Assembly: GCA_023055425.1 (NCBI GenBank)
Contig: JALGPY010000005.1
Coordinates: 3,745,501 to 3,809,500, forward strand
Length of the DNA stretch: 64,000 nucleotides
Source: Linanthus parryae
Taxonomy: Eukaryota > Streptophyta > Magnoliopsida > Ericales > Polemoniaceae
Direction of reading: 5' to 3'
Shown here: positions 45,201 to 56,385 of the stretch, one piece after another
Position numbering within the stretch: the first letter of the stretch is position 1
How the letters are laid out: each line of letters begins with the position of its first letter
Notes under the pieces: model-generated
Seen by the model: the letters and a program-made list of their open reading frames with translations, nothing else
What the model was told of the DNA's origin: nothing
The model's database searches: none
Translations under genes and position numbers: made by a program

Positions 45201-47783
45201 AGTTTGTCGAACTCAATAATAAACTTTAATATTGTTGTCCCTTTATATTAAAACAAAAAGGATTTATTTCATCAGACTTAGAAGTAACGGACATGTATAA
45301 GTGTATGTACTGAACTCAGTTATTTAAGCTTCACACTAACAATTCACCATCAAATTAAATGCACAAATTGCCTATTGAGATTATCAACATCGTATTTTTA
45401 ATGTACTACAACTTAATGGTGTGAATGTTTGGTAAAAAGCGCAAGCAAATCAACTGTTTCAAAATCAATATCAACATTGAAATAAATCACTAGCACTAAG
45501 AAGATAAGTTGTAGATTCATTTCATATATGATCTATATTTGTGCATAATATATTTACGAATAATTTGTAATAGTGTAAATCGGGTAATTTAGGTTAGCCC
45601 AGCAGCTAATGTTTTTGCTCGAGCCTGACCCTAATTCCAAATTGGGTTGCGAAACATTTGTCCAGTCCCGTCCAGTTTACATGTAATATGTGAAAGAAAT
45701 AAGGATGAATATGATTACACATCTTTTGGCTGTTTGGACTTTGGAAAAGTATTTAGTAACTTATATGCATCTTTCCGCCTGAAATACACCATTTTCTGTA
45801 GGGTGATGTTTAGGTTTTTTTTCTTCTTTTTATTCAGTCCTGCTTCTGTTGTTGCACGTTCAATGTTCTATGTGCTTCTGAAAGGGATTCGAATGACCAG
45901 GTTATGGTTAATTTTACATGTAGGCCAGTGCTCTTCAGTCGGGCAGCGACAGTCTTGAGTTTGTAGAGAATTGTTTGGTTCCTGACAACAAACCAGATTA
46001 TGGAGGAGGGGGTCCAAGTCATTCTCCCAAAGGGCTCACTATTTCCAGTGCCCTTGAAGCGACTAAAGTCCTTCCTAAAGTTGCTGTGAGGGAGTTAACA
46101 AGCGAGGAGCGAGACTATGCAATATCTCGATACAAAGAGAAGAAGAAAACTAGGAGGTTAGCCTTTGCACTCTCTTTCTATTGCTATTGTTCTTTCATTT
46201 CTCCCTTCTTGTGCCATGGCTTCGTACTTGTAGTCTTAGTGTACGAAATTGCATAGAGTCTAGTGTTAAATGAATATTTTCACGTTAGTCCTCAGAAAGT
46301 ATCCGATTTTAACTTGCAAGAATGTTGTTGCGGTCACATATCAAGTCTCTGCAGGATTTGCTTTACTAGTTTGATAAGTTCATTCACTTTAGTTAGAAAA
46401 CTTCTATATATGCACACATCTGTCGTCTTGTGCTGACAAACCTCTCTCGTTGCTGGCAAAGGTCCTGAGTGCTATGGTGGCTGGCATCTCGGAGTGTGGG
46501 AGTTCGAATCCTGTACTCAGCTTTAAATCTGAGAATTTGGGCTCGGACTACTTTCAGGCTGAGTTGGCAGCTCAGGCACCCTGGTTGGCTGAGGAATATC
46601 CCGCGATTTTCCTACTCGTGGTGCCAATGGGCCGCGTCGGGTCGGCCTCGAGGCGGTCTTGGACGGAGGGGGCTGGGGCAGGTTGGCAGCCCGGTGGGGG
46701 AGGGGGGCAGGCTGGCTTTGTGGGGAGGAAATGTAGCTCAGACCGGTCCCGGGGCCAGAACCCACGGGTTCAAGGAGTTAGGGGGGCGGGGGTCCGGTCC
46801 GAATATATAATATTTCAATAAATTTATTTTGTAATATTAATGTGTATATATATGCAGTTATGTACACACATATATAATAGCCTCTTCTTTTAAAAATGGG
46901 GTTAAAATTGTCAATTTCCTAGAATTTAAAGAAATCACTGTAGAGGGAGGGGGCGGATCGGGGCGAGGCTTGCTGGGCCAAACCGGAGCGGGTCGAGGGG
47001 GAGGGGCCAGGCCGGAGGAGAAAGTAATCCGGGGTGGTTAGACTTAGAGGTCTGTTTGAGCGGGTTAGGAAATCTGGGCAGGGCGGTCCGGTCACGAGGG
47101 TCAACCATTTTTTCAGTAAATCAGTACATGGACAAACTTTTTTATCAATTGAAGTAGAAAATCAAAGTTACTCCATCTTGGTTACCAAAGCGTATCAGAT
47201 CAAGTTGTCAAAGGTCTGGGCCGGGCTGGCATGGGGGCCAGGCTAGTGGGGGCCGGGTTTGGCGGAGGGGGCCGGCCCGCTGGGGGCTATATGCGACCCA
47301 GCCCAGTTTTGGGGCCGTGCTACTTCGTAGAGGGCCGGGCTGGGGGGCGGCCTGGGCCGGTTTTGCCCGGGGGCTGGCCCTCTTGACACAATGAGTATCA
47401 GAATCTGGCTGCCCTCTTGTCTGCTCGAAGTTCAACTTGGAGAAAGGATAAGTACATAAATCACTAGCAATGCTCGGTATATATTGATATAAGATATTAT
47501 CGATCAAGATGGAACTAAAAGCTCGCGCTAGTTCTGATGATGCTTTTACTAAGCTATGCAGTTTTTTTTTTCCTTAACTGGATGTTAACATTCTGAGCTG
47601 GGCAATGACTGCCCTTTATTTCTCTATGTGGCTATAGTCATCATAAACAATTTTAAGCCCTTGACTGAAGAAATTTCATTTGCCAAAACCAGGTTTGAGA
47701 AACAAGTGAGATACGAATCACGCAAGATTCGGGCTGAAAGTAGGACGAGAGTCAAAGGACGTTTCGCTAAGGTGGATAAGTAA
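40727..47783 (+). CDS. COL13: B-box/CCT transcription factor, COL13 (BBX11)-like, four exons
   Basis: Exons are 40727-41290, 44024-44239, 45924-46156 and 47693-47783 (1,104 nt, 367 residues), all with GT-AG borders. B-box 1 is at about residues 22-63 (C22, C25, C34, D37, C42, C45, H50, H59). B-box 2 is at about 65-106 (C65, C68, C77, C85, C88, H93). A linker with EGFSGCPSVDEI and SLDDLI follows. Exon 2 starts RKAACGQYKEEILNQLRAM. The CCT domain (about 325-367) reads SRYKEKKKTRRFEKQVRYES and RAESRTRVKGRFAK and is split by intron 3, as is usual. The linker motifs and exon layout fit COL13/BBX11. The Arabidopsis protein acts in light-dependent seedling growth (family knowledge). Introns carry a Harbinger MITE, a TRIM element, a hAT MITE and GC-rich repeats, without visible damage to splice sites. 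Confidence 0.93.
41563..42499. mobile_element. PIF/Harbinger MITE in intron 1 of the B-box gene
   Basis: Ends GGGCATCTCCAACCCCAT and, inverted, GAGCATCTCCAACCCAT, with TAA on both sides (41560-41562, 42500-42502). The length is 937 bp. Subterminal regions consist of GGGGAGGGGGA repeats on both arms in inverted orientation. The centre is AT-rich with a (GT)n(AT)n tract at about 42220-42262. No transposase is present. Confidence 0.9.
43063..43445 (+). mobile_element. Complete TRIM retrotransposon in intron 1 of the B-box gene
   Basis: Two 115-bp LTRs (43063-43177 and 43331-43445) start TGTTGAGAAGTCCCACATCG and end TTCTTAACA. A perfect 5-bp TSD ATACT flanks them (43058-43062, 43446-43450). Directly after the left LTR is TGGTATCAGA, a primer-binding site for initiator tRNA-Met. 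A purine-rich GTGGGGGGGCG stands before the right LTR. Between them is an extra partial LTR start (TGTTGAGAAGTCCCACAAAG, near 43291), so the polypurine/LTR-start junction is duplicated. It is 383 bp in all, with no coding. Confidence 0.93.
44521..44724. mobile_element. hAT MITE in intron 2 of the B-box gene
   Basis: Ends CAGTGGCGGATGTA and GGATCGCCCCTG (inverted CAGGGGCGATCC) are flanked by CGGTGAAG (44513-44520) and CGGTGACT (44725-44732), identical over the first six bases. The length is 204 bp. It carries the TAGCCCCCACTC words shared with the element at 10922. Confidence 0.82.
46450..47395. repeat. GC-rich low-complexity inserts in intron 3 of the B-box gene
   Basis: Two blocks (about 46450-46800 and 46940-47395) are rich in GGGCCGGGC, GGGGGCCGG and similar words, unlike the AT-rich flanks. 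The first starts with GGAGTTCGAATCCTG (near 46499), which resembles a Pol III B box, so a SINE-like origin is possible. ORFs of 70-120 codons here are composition artefacts. Confidence 0.5.
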
Positions 47784-50700
47784 ATCTTGGTATAATATTA
47801 ATTCTCATTCCCAGGACATTCGACCTGAAACTGTACCAGGAAACTGAACTATGTTTAGCCGGTACAATGTTGCTGTCCTAGGAAGCCGTGTGATGCTGCG
47901 TAGTCTTGGTTGGTTGTCTCAAAACAAAACCTAGGATGTACATAGGATATCACTTTGATGTACTGATATAGAAACCAGAGGCTGTTCTTATGTGGGTGGT
48001 ATGCATAATCTGCAATCTTGCCGAAGTGCCTGGCTATGAAGAACAGATGTATTTGAAGTTGTTTGCTCGAGGCTTTTGCGATCTGTTTGAAGATGTTTCT
48101 TTCTGCCACTGCAATGGAGAGAGGTGCCTGTTATGTGCATATATCTATGTAAACTTGTAGCAACAGTAGAAGTGTATGTATTTGGTTAGATGTTTTAAAA
48201 GTGTGCAGATATCAAGTTTTGTAATTTACACTGAAGTATTACTATAGAATATAGAATAAAGCCGGCGAACCTTAGCGTGTTTTCTACGATCTTGCGACTG
48301 ATTGATAAATGTTTGATTTGCTTCTCACCTTTCAAATGTATGAGACAATGAGAATATCGTCAATTGAAAGTGACCGGTTCATGAGTTTATAAATAGCGAA
48401 ACCTTTGCAAGGTGCGTCTGATAATGCTTCTGAAACGAGAAAAGTGTTTTGATACAACTGAGCATAGTTTTTAAATATGTGTTTGCAGAGGTTGCTTTTT
48501 CTTAAATATGCGTTTCCATTTTTTTTGAAAAGAAATGTGTTTCCATTACTTCTTCTAAAATCAAGTTGTTACCTAAGTTTTACGAATTTTCAACAATTAC
48601 CAGAACTTATGTTCTTCGTATTTTTTTTGGCGTCTTACTTTCCTGAAGTAGCATCTCACACAATTTTTATTTTTTAGCAAATATTGTAATATTTTTATCC
48701 AAATTTCATACCAGTACAATCTAAATTTACCCAAAGTTTTTTGAATTTTAACAATTACCTTGTGGAACTTATGTTCGTAGTTTATTTTAGACATTACTTT
48801 CTTGGAGCATGCTCAGAGAGTCAGAGTAGTATCCTTTCACACAATTTTGACCTGATATTTATCAAATATTATTTTATCCAAAATTCGTAGCAGCTGTCAG
48901 TGATTCTCGAACAGCATCTTCTTGCACACCTACAACATCTAAAGCCCTCAAAGGGTTAGGAAAATGAGGTATCGTTTTAGGAAAATAAGGTATCGTTACA
49001 TATTCACAGCAAGAAATGCAGAAAACTGGCCCTTCTAAATCCGCAATATGTTGTCCCCCAAAATGCTATACCCTTTCGGAATTGTTGTCTGAAAAATTAT
49101 CCCGACAACATAACTCCACTGATTGAAGATTGCACTTGGTAACTTGACACAACAACGTGGTATGTCGCAACTCACAAGAACAACCTCTTCTCCTCTTTAA
49201 GGAAGATGTTATAGTCCTTTTCTTTTGCCAGTTTGTCTGCTAAGTGAAATGAAGCATCCTACAGAGTTTCCAATCGCCTTGTCTCGTTAAATGTCTTTTT
49301 CCATAATGTTACACAATCTATCTCCAACAGGTTAACGTCCGCCACAACCATATACTTAAAAATGGTACTACATTAGCAATATCGGTGTTTTATGCAACTA
49401 TGACAAGGAGGGAACCGTGACACTTCTTCGTAATGTTTTGGAAAAAAAGCTCTAGTACTTTAGAGCGAGCTTCATCTACAATGTCGCAATTTCGCCTCAT
49501 CACTTGTTATCTATCGCGTCATATATGACAATTCTGTTGCTATTTATACGCCAACACGATTACACTTAGAAGATGCTCTAGGTTTTCATATAAGTTCTTT
49601 GCAGTACAGCCTTGGCCCCAAGCCAACACTGAGAGGTTAGAACCAATGGGCTTGTCACAATCGCTCTAAATATACAATTGAACTATAAATGATGTAAATG
49701 ATAACTCGACAGTTGAAGTTCACTTCTATCATAAACTGATCAGTAGTGTATTTATAGTTAATACTAAATTATGAAAATCTGCCATGCTGTGGACCATATC
49801 TCTATGGGTAGGACCCTTTAAAGAGCAAAATAAATAACAGATGGAATGGCCTTAAGGGTGGAAGGAAATTATTAGGTCATTTATACAACTGAAAGAGAAG
49901 AAGCCTCAATGTGAATTCCCTTTAGAAGTTGAACAAAATCCCCAAAAGAAAGAAAACAACAACAACAACTACTCCTCCTAGAAGTATCCGAAATCGCACA
50001 ATTTGTTGTTGCTAGCTCACATAATTCATTGAATGAGCGCATTTGTTTCAATGTTTTGTATATATATTTTCTTTTAGTAAAGGTCAAATAATTTTTTGTA
50101 TATATATGTGTTGCGTAAGCTCTATTTAGAAGTTATTTCCAAGGATAGCGACGAGTCGCCACATCTCTTACATGTTTTTGTCTGTAATCAGTAAAAATCA
50201 TGTAATCGATAAGTATTGCTTGAGATCCCATATAACATGTTGTAATTTTAAGTTGTTGAATGATTGGATCTAATCGAGTTCTAGTCAGCAATGACAATGT
50301 TGTGTACGAACGATCAAGGCTCTTGATATGTGTGCTAACTTTTCTTAAATCTCACTTCCCAAAACGGTTCAATTTGTACCAAATGCATGTCATTACTCGT
50401 TTCTAAAAGGTATGTACCACACACTAAATAGCGAGTAAAAATAGATAAACGACAAAAGAGCACCTAACTCAATCACATTATCTCGGCATCAAAATGCATT
50501 AAACCTGTCAATGTAACGTGTGATAACGTATCGATCCCTTGTTAATAAATGCATGGTTTCTTATACTTTTGAAGCCTAAACCCTCGTACGAAATAGGCAA
50601 ATGTAGTCATAGATAGTAACACCTTAAATGTTCATGGTTTAAGTAAGCTAGGTTAGAAATGAGTAAACCTCACATCTTCAAACTAATCATTTACACAAAC

Positions 50701-52504
50701 AAACAATAAAAGAACAAAAAAAAGGTAAATTGGATGAGAATTTGTTTAGCCACAAAGTGTAAAATTGTGAATCAAGATTTTCAATGTTGAGTATAACATT
50801 GACATAGTTATTAACTAACCCAAATTAGTGGTTGTAATGAGAAGGTATGCTCTTGTAATATATCACTCTCTTTCGTATTAAGTTTGAAGTCCAAATAGAC
50901 GTTACACGCGGCGTTATGTTAAAATCGTAAATATTTACTCATATCAGATATCACACTTTTAATTATTCGGTGGGACGTACTCTTAATATGAATCTCGTGA
51001 GTCGCGTTGACACGACATTTGGCTGAGTCGGTCGCCGAACCGAGTATGTGGCGTGAACACATCAAATGACCTAAATGCCCTTCTGCAGACAATAATAAAG
51101 TAAAGTTGTAAATATTTATTCCGAATCAAGGATCACACTCTCAGCTACTCAATTGGACCTGTATAGTGAATACGAATCTCGTGAGCCGTGCTGACACGTC
51201 ATTTGATTCTGGAGCATCATTCAGTCGGCGAACCGAGTAGGTGGAGCAGACGGGTGAAATGACCTAAATGCCCTTTCGTGGAGAGCAATAAAGCAAGCCG
51301 TGTAGGAATCGGTTAGAGGGAGGAGCTGTGTACAAGTGGAGGCAGTTGAGGGAAGTGTAACGGAAGTGGGCCCCACAAGGGAATGCTTCACTTCATGAAC
51401 TATCTCTGTGATCTGCAATTCACATGCAAAATGCAAATTCGGATTTCACATCCCTCGCCAAATCAATCCATCGTCAAAAGTTGTAAAATAAAAACGCATT
51501 CCTTACCATGGGAATCGTCCCCATTCGTACTTTGTCTTCTTTCACCTTCAATTTTTAATATAATATTCATCTGTATCAGTTAACTATTTTGCTTCACGTT
51601 ATCGTATGGCTCATATAGCTCGGTTTACCTATTTATAGCCGCAACATGCTATTTCAGGAACACCTTTTTTTTGAAAGGTTTTTGTAGCCAACTCATAAAT
51701 GCTACCATACTATGCTATTTTGATGAGAAATGCTATTTTGAAATAAAATTGTTAAAAATGGGTTATGAAAAGAGTAATGCCTTGATTTTTTTATAGAAGT
51801 AATGCCTTGAAATTGTGTATTTTGTGAACTAGTGGCATTGGATTTAAATTAAAATGGAAATTTACAGCTAAGTTATATAGACATTGTCAAATAAGTTAAC
51901 AAAATATATATCTCAACCAAATTATTTTTAGCCTTGGATGTGAGACACCAAAAAAGACACCCATTTTTTATTTTTTATTTTTTTTGAGGTTAAGAATAAT
52001 TTCAAAATATTCTGAATACACAAAAAATGGTGGAATTCCGGTAATATTTTAATAACCCTCTGGCGTGAGAATTATCCGTTAAGCCCATGTTATGATAAGA
52101 AACCGAAAAAAACAACTCAAAAACTATTTAAAATCGATACTTCTAAAATAAAAAAAAAAATACTAAATTCTAGTATATTTTAAAGTAGAGTTGTCAAGCA
52201 AACACTGAAAAATAAAGAACTGGGAAGAATGAGATTGGGAAAGTTTTGAAGACAAAAGTTGTCCTAATTTGTCATTAGCCAATCTTTCTTGCTTAGAATC
52301 CGTGGTGTTTCATTAGCCCCAAAATGAGTTTCTACATAAGGGTTCATTCATGAGTCATGACGAAGTTGGCTTAAAACTAAGTGGCTTATCGGCTCACACA
52401 CACAAACCTACCTTTGTAGAGCCGTTTTTTTTCATGTACACCTCAAAGGCAAATGTGAAACGCAAGCTAGTAGAGAAAAAGAGTAATAAGTTACTTTTGA
52501 AGCT
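47784..52504. other. Intergenic region between the B-box gene and SWEET
   Basis: No gene was recognised in 4.7 kb. It includes the 3' UTR of the B-box gene, an imperfect duplication at about 48570-48890 and a clearer one at 50925-51300. Confidence 0.5.
50925..51300. repeat. Diverged tandem duplication, 2 x about 180 bp
   Basis: Both units (from about 50925 and 51103) run GTAAATATTTA, ATCACAC, GAATCTCGTGAG, TGACACG followed by CATTTG, CGAACCGAGTA, and AAATGACCTAAATGCCCTT. They are clearly related but diverged, so the duplication is old. Confidence 0.8.
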
Positions 52505-52512
52505 TATATAAA
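52505..52512 (+). promoter_or_regulatory. TATA box of the SWEET gene
   Basis: TATATAAA lies about 120 bp upstream of the start codon at 52632. Confidence 0.65.
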
Positions 52513-52631
52513 TTGAAGCAAAACCCAATGGACTCTCACAAGCTCTCTCACTTGCTCCCTCTAAAAAACAACAGTTGCCACCCTCTCAATAGGCACTTTG
52601 TTTTTTGAGAGCTTCACACCAAGCAGAGAAG

Positions 52632-52663
52632 ATGGTAGCTCTGGCCTTTGTCTTTGGTGTCTT

Positions 52664-52700
<37 letters not shown>

Positions 52701-52783
52701 GTTTGAGGTTATGGTCATCTAACAATATTTTGCTCTTTCCTCACAGGCAACATTGTGTCTTTCCTGGTGTACTTGGCACCCTT

Positions 52784-52838
<55 letters not shown>

Positions 52839-54060
52839 CTAACAAGTTTATGTCTCTTTTCATTTCAGGCCAACTTTCTACAAGATATATAAGAGGAAAT
52901 CAACAGAAGGATTCCAAGCCATACCTTATTCAGTTGCACTCTTTAGTGCCATGTTGCTTCTATACTATGGCTACTTGAAAACCAATGGCATCATGATCAT
53001 AACTATCAACTGCGTTGGATGTGCCATTGAATCCTCTTACCTCATATTCTTCATGGTCTATGCTACAAGGGAAGCCAAGGTTTGTGTCTTTTACAAACTT
53101 GTTCAACACGTTACTACTATATGATTTGTGGGTGAAATTGAAAAATGTGAATATCAACCTAGAGTAAAAATATTTTTTTTTACCATTTTAGGATAGCGTC
53201 TTTTATTAGAAAATGAAAAGAGGTCTACTCATGTATAAACTTAAAGCTTTCTTTCTTCGGAGGAATTATAAACTTTTAGCTAACCGATACTGATTTATTT
53301 TTGTGACAACTTTAGATTTTCACCACCAAGATGATCCTTTTCTTCAATGTTGGAGCATTGGGTGCAATCGTCCTTGGTACACGTTTCATCATACACAATG
53401 ACGACCAGAGAATTACAGTCGTCGGATGGATATGTGCAATTTTCTCTGTTTGTGTGTTCGCTTCACCACTTAGCATTATGGTAATTCCCGTGCTAGATGC
53501 CACGATATTTCCTTCTCATATATTAACGAAAGGATATTATTTAAATTTTATTTCCTAATCATAATTATTGATTTTGCAGAGGCTGGTCATAAGAACTAAG
53601 AGTGTGGAGTACATGCCTTTTGGACTCTCATTTTTCCTCACATTGTGTGCAATCATGTGGTTCTTCTATGGCTTCTTGGTTCAAGACTACTTCATAGCCG
53701 TAAGTTAAAATAAATAATTAATTTTTCATATTTATTAATTATTATTTTAAAAGACTAATTACTTGTTATTATTTTTTACATTTGTTTTTGCATGAATAGG
53801 CCCCAAATGTTTTGGGCTTTATATTTGGGTTCGGGCAAATGGTATTATACGCGATCTACAAGGATAATAGGAACATTCCTGTCCTACCGCAAGCAATGGC
53901 AAAGGTGCAGGATTTCGCGGGGGAGATGGACTTGAGCTCCATAGAAGGAAAAGAAGATCCGAAAGAAAAACCAGAAAAATTGCCACAAATAGAAATTGCA
54001 GTAATTGTTGAGGACGAAAGCAATCTCAAGCCGATCCAAGCAACTGTAACCATTGTGTGA
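52632..54060 (+). CDS. SWEET: SWEET sugar transporter (clade III type), six exons
   Basis: Exons are 52632-52665, 52747-52783, 52869-53079, 53316-53480, 53580-53699 and 53800-54060 (828 nt, 275 residues). All introns are GT-AG. The protein has seven membrane helices in two MtN3/saliva triple-helix repeats. Helix 1 carries [17 protein letters not shown], followed by [13 protein letters not shown]; helix 5 is [20 protein letters not shown], helix 6 contains MWFFYG and helix 7 [21 protein letters not shown] charged cytosolic tail follows. These motifs and the six-exon layout fit clade III (SWEET9-15), sucrose uniporters of the plasma membrane (family knowledge). Two pocket positions differ from the usual clade III pattern: Leu54 for Trp and Cys172 for Ser. 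The N-terminus is a few residues short. Introns 1 and 2 begin in long TC tracts beside the donor sites. Confidence 0.95.
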
Positions 54061-55083
54061 AATGTATCAGGAAAAAAATTGAGGAAATTTTGAAGGCGTA
54101 TGCGATGGTACTTGTCATGTGGCCAAAGTTGCAAGAAATGGAGTTATCTTTCGGGGGCAAAGGGAAAGCTCCACAAAAATGCAAGAAATATGATGCCATT
54201 TTAGGGTTTTTTTTCACTTGTTTGCATTTTTAGAAAGTTTTTTTAGTTTGAAGAAAGAAGAGTAGATGAATAACATTTGGTGGTGTATTTGTGGGTTTGG
54301 AAGAAGTTATGGAAATGAGAAATTATGCCATAGTAAATTTGCGGTTGTAGTTTGAAGCTTGTTTGTTATACAACTTTTAGGGTTGTTAGAACCTATTATC
54401 TGACATGTTACAAACACGGTGAAGGTGACAAATTGATGAATAGTATTGGATAACGCCCGTATTGTTCTTTTACATAAACACGCTGTTAAGTACAATCACA
54501 ATCCGCTATGAAGACAAGAAAAATGAATGAAAGAAATAGAATGTGTGAGTCATCATTGTCTATATTTGTTAGATGAGTTCATATGGTGTAGGCAAGTTGG
54601 TGGGTTCATTACAAGAGTATAACTATGGTTTTGTGCAAAATAAAAGTATCTCAATTTGAGCGAGCGGTGATGCCGAAAACGAGCTTTAAGCCACTTTTCA
54701 GTCGGATTCGAGCTCTCTTATTAAATTGCTCCATTCTTTATATAAAAAATGAAATAAACCCGCTAGAAAAGTCTCGGCTTTGATGAATCACTTGAGCTAA
54801 CCTTACACTTTTGCTAACCAAGCTACTACTACTACTATTTATGTTTCTTTTGAATTAGTTTAGATAAATTAACACAAATTTTAAGAGACGTGTCATTTAC
54901 AATTCTGACCTTAAAAAATTGTAAGCACACATAAAATCATGACTTACTAGATATAAAAACAATATGAATAAACAAAAATGTGATGGCAAAAAAGTTACTT
55001 CACAGAAAAAAATTGCTAATAAGAAATAGACTGAAAGAGATGGAACAATTCAATAAAGAAAGTAGATTGATTCAGAAGAAACA
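54061..55083. other. SWEET 3' UTR and intergenic DNA
   Basis: The first 200-300 bp are probably 3' UTR. Nothing else was recognised. Confidence 0.5.
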
Positions 55084-55092
55084 AAAGAAGTA

Positions 55093-56385
55093 GGCTTAAT
55101 TACTTAATGGGTACCCCCAGTATACCGAAACTAACACATTGCATCCCCCACTTCCAGAATAGACTTATTGCATCCCCCATTTGCAACAAATCCTACTTAT
55201 TAAAACTGGTAAAAAAATTCCATCCATTACTTAACAGAATAATCCGTTAGTAGACAAACAAGTCCGTTAATTTGAGGGTAAAACGGTCTATTCGATAATA
55301 ATAATAATAATAATAAGAACACCATCACAACCATATCCTTGTTCTTCCCTATCTCCCACTTCAGTCCATCAAAACATCTACATTTGGATTAAATCCGAAA
55401 TCTACAATCCAAAAACCCAAAGTTCACTCAATAAAGAAATCAACAACAGAGTCCAAACCATTCATCAAATCAAAACAATCAAGGTGGATTTCATAGAAGA
55501 GATGGTGAAGAGTAGTTAAGAATTAATCAATAACATCAAGAACAGGAGATTTTTAACAATGAATTGTAAAAAGATGGTTCAGAGGGTGGCAAGATCTGTG
55601 TTCAAAGGTGCACCCAAATGGGCTTGTTGACTCTTAACTACTAACATCAACAACAGTCCAACCAAATCAAACAGAATGGAAGAGTTTTGAAAATCACAAA
55701 GACCATAGGTCTAGCAACTCACGGTCATAAGGCCAACGGCCTGCCCTCTTCCGACGATACTGTCGTCTCCGGCGAGACCTGCAAACACCCACTGCATCTT
55801 CTTAATCCATGTCATCACCGCTAGCGATTATACCTCCGACATCTTCCTCATCCCAATCTCCAAGTTCAAATCGACTCCACAGAAAACCAAATCGCTGCAA
55901 GATAAAATCCGAAATCAAAATTCAACCATTCCCCTTTAAGGAGACAAATAGTCGGATCTGAGAGAAATAACCAGAGCAGAGGCGATGAATCTGTGCCGCT
56001 CCACCTCATTCTGCTGTCGTCCATATGCATTGGTGAAGTTAATCGAGAGAGAGAGGGAGAGAGAGAGAGACAGAGTGATCGAATGAGAGGTGGGAGATAA
56101 GCAGAGAGAGTGGGGGATTGATAGAAAATCGGGATGAGCTTCCGTTCTTCCCTCATCTTCTTCATTATTAATTTTCTTAATTTTTAATTTTATTGCATGT
56201 GTATTATTTTATGGGCATTGACGAATTTACCCTTCCAGCACCGTTAGTGGTTGGATGGTTTTTTTTAACCAGTTTCAACAAGTATGATTTATTGCAAATG
56301 GGGAATGCAATAAGCCTATTCTAGAAGTGGGGGATGCAATGTGTTAGTTTCGGTATACTGGGGGTACCCATTAAGTAATTAAGCC
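55093..56385. mobile_element. Mutator-like non-autonomous element
   Basis: Long terminal inverted repeats of roughly 115-120 bp start GGCTTAATTACTTAATGGGT at each end and differ at only a few positions. Perfect 9-bp TSDs AAAGAAGTA lie at 55084-55092 and 56386-56394, which is diagnostic of Mutator-like elements. The 1,293-bp element has no transposase. A GA-rich tract at about 56041-56110 and a minus-strand ORF (99 residues, 55866-56165) lie inside; the ORF has no recognised domain, but the GC-richer segment (about 55700-56030) could be a captured host fragment. Confidence 0.92.

Noticed and set aside
46450..46821. ORFs of 123 and 113 codons in overlapping frames
   Set aside because: They sit in GC-rich intron sequence of the B-box gene; openness in several frames comes from low stop-codon frequency.
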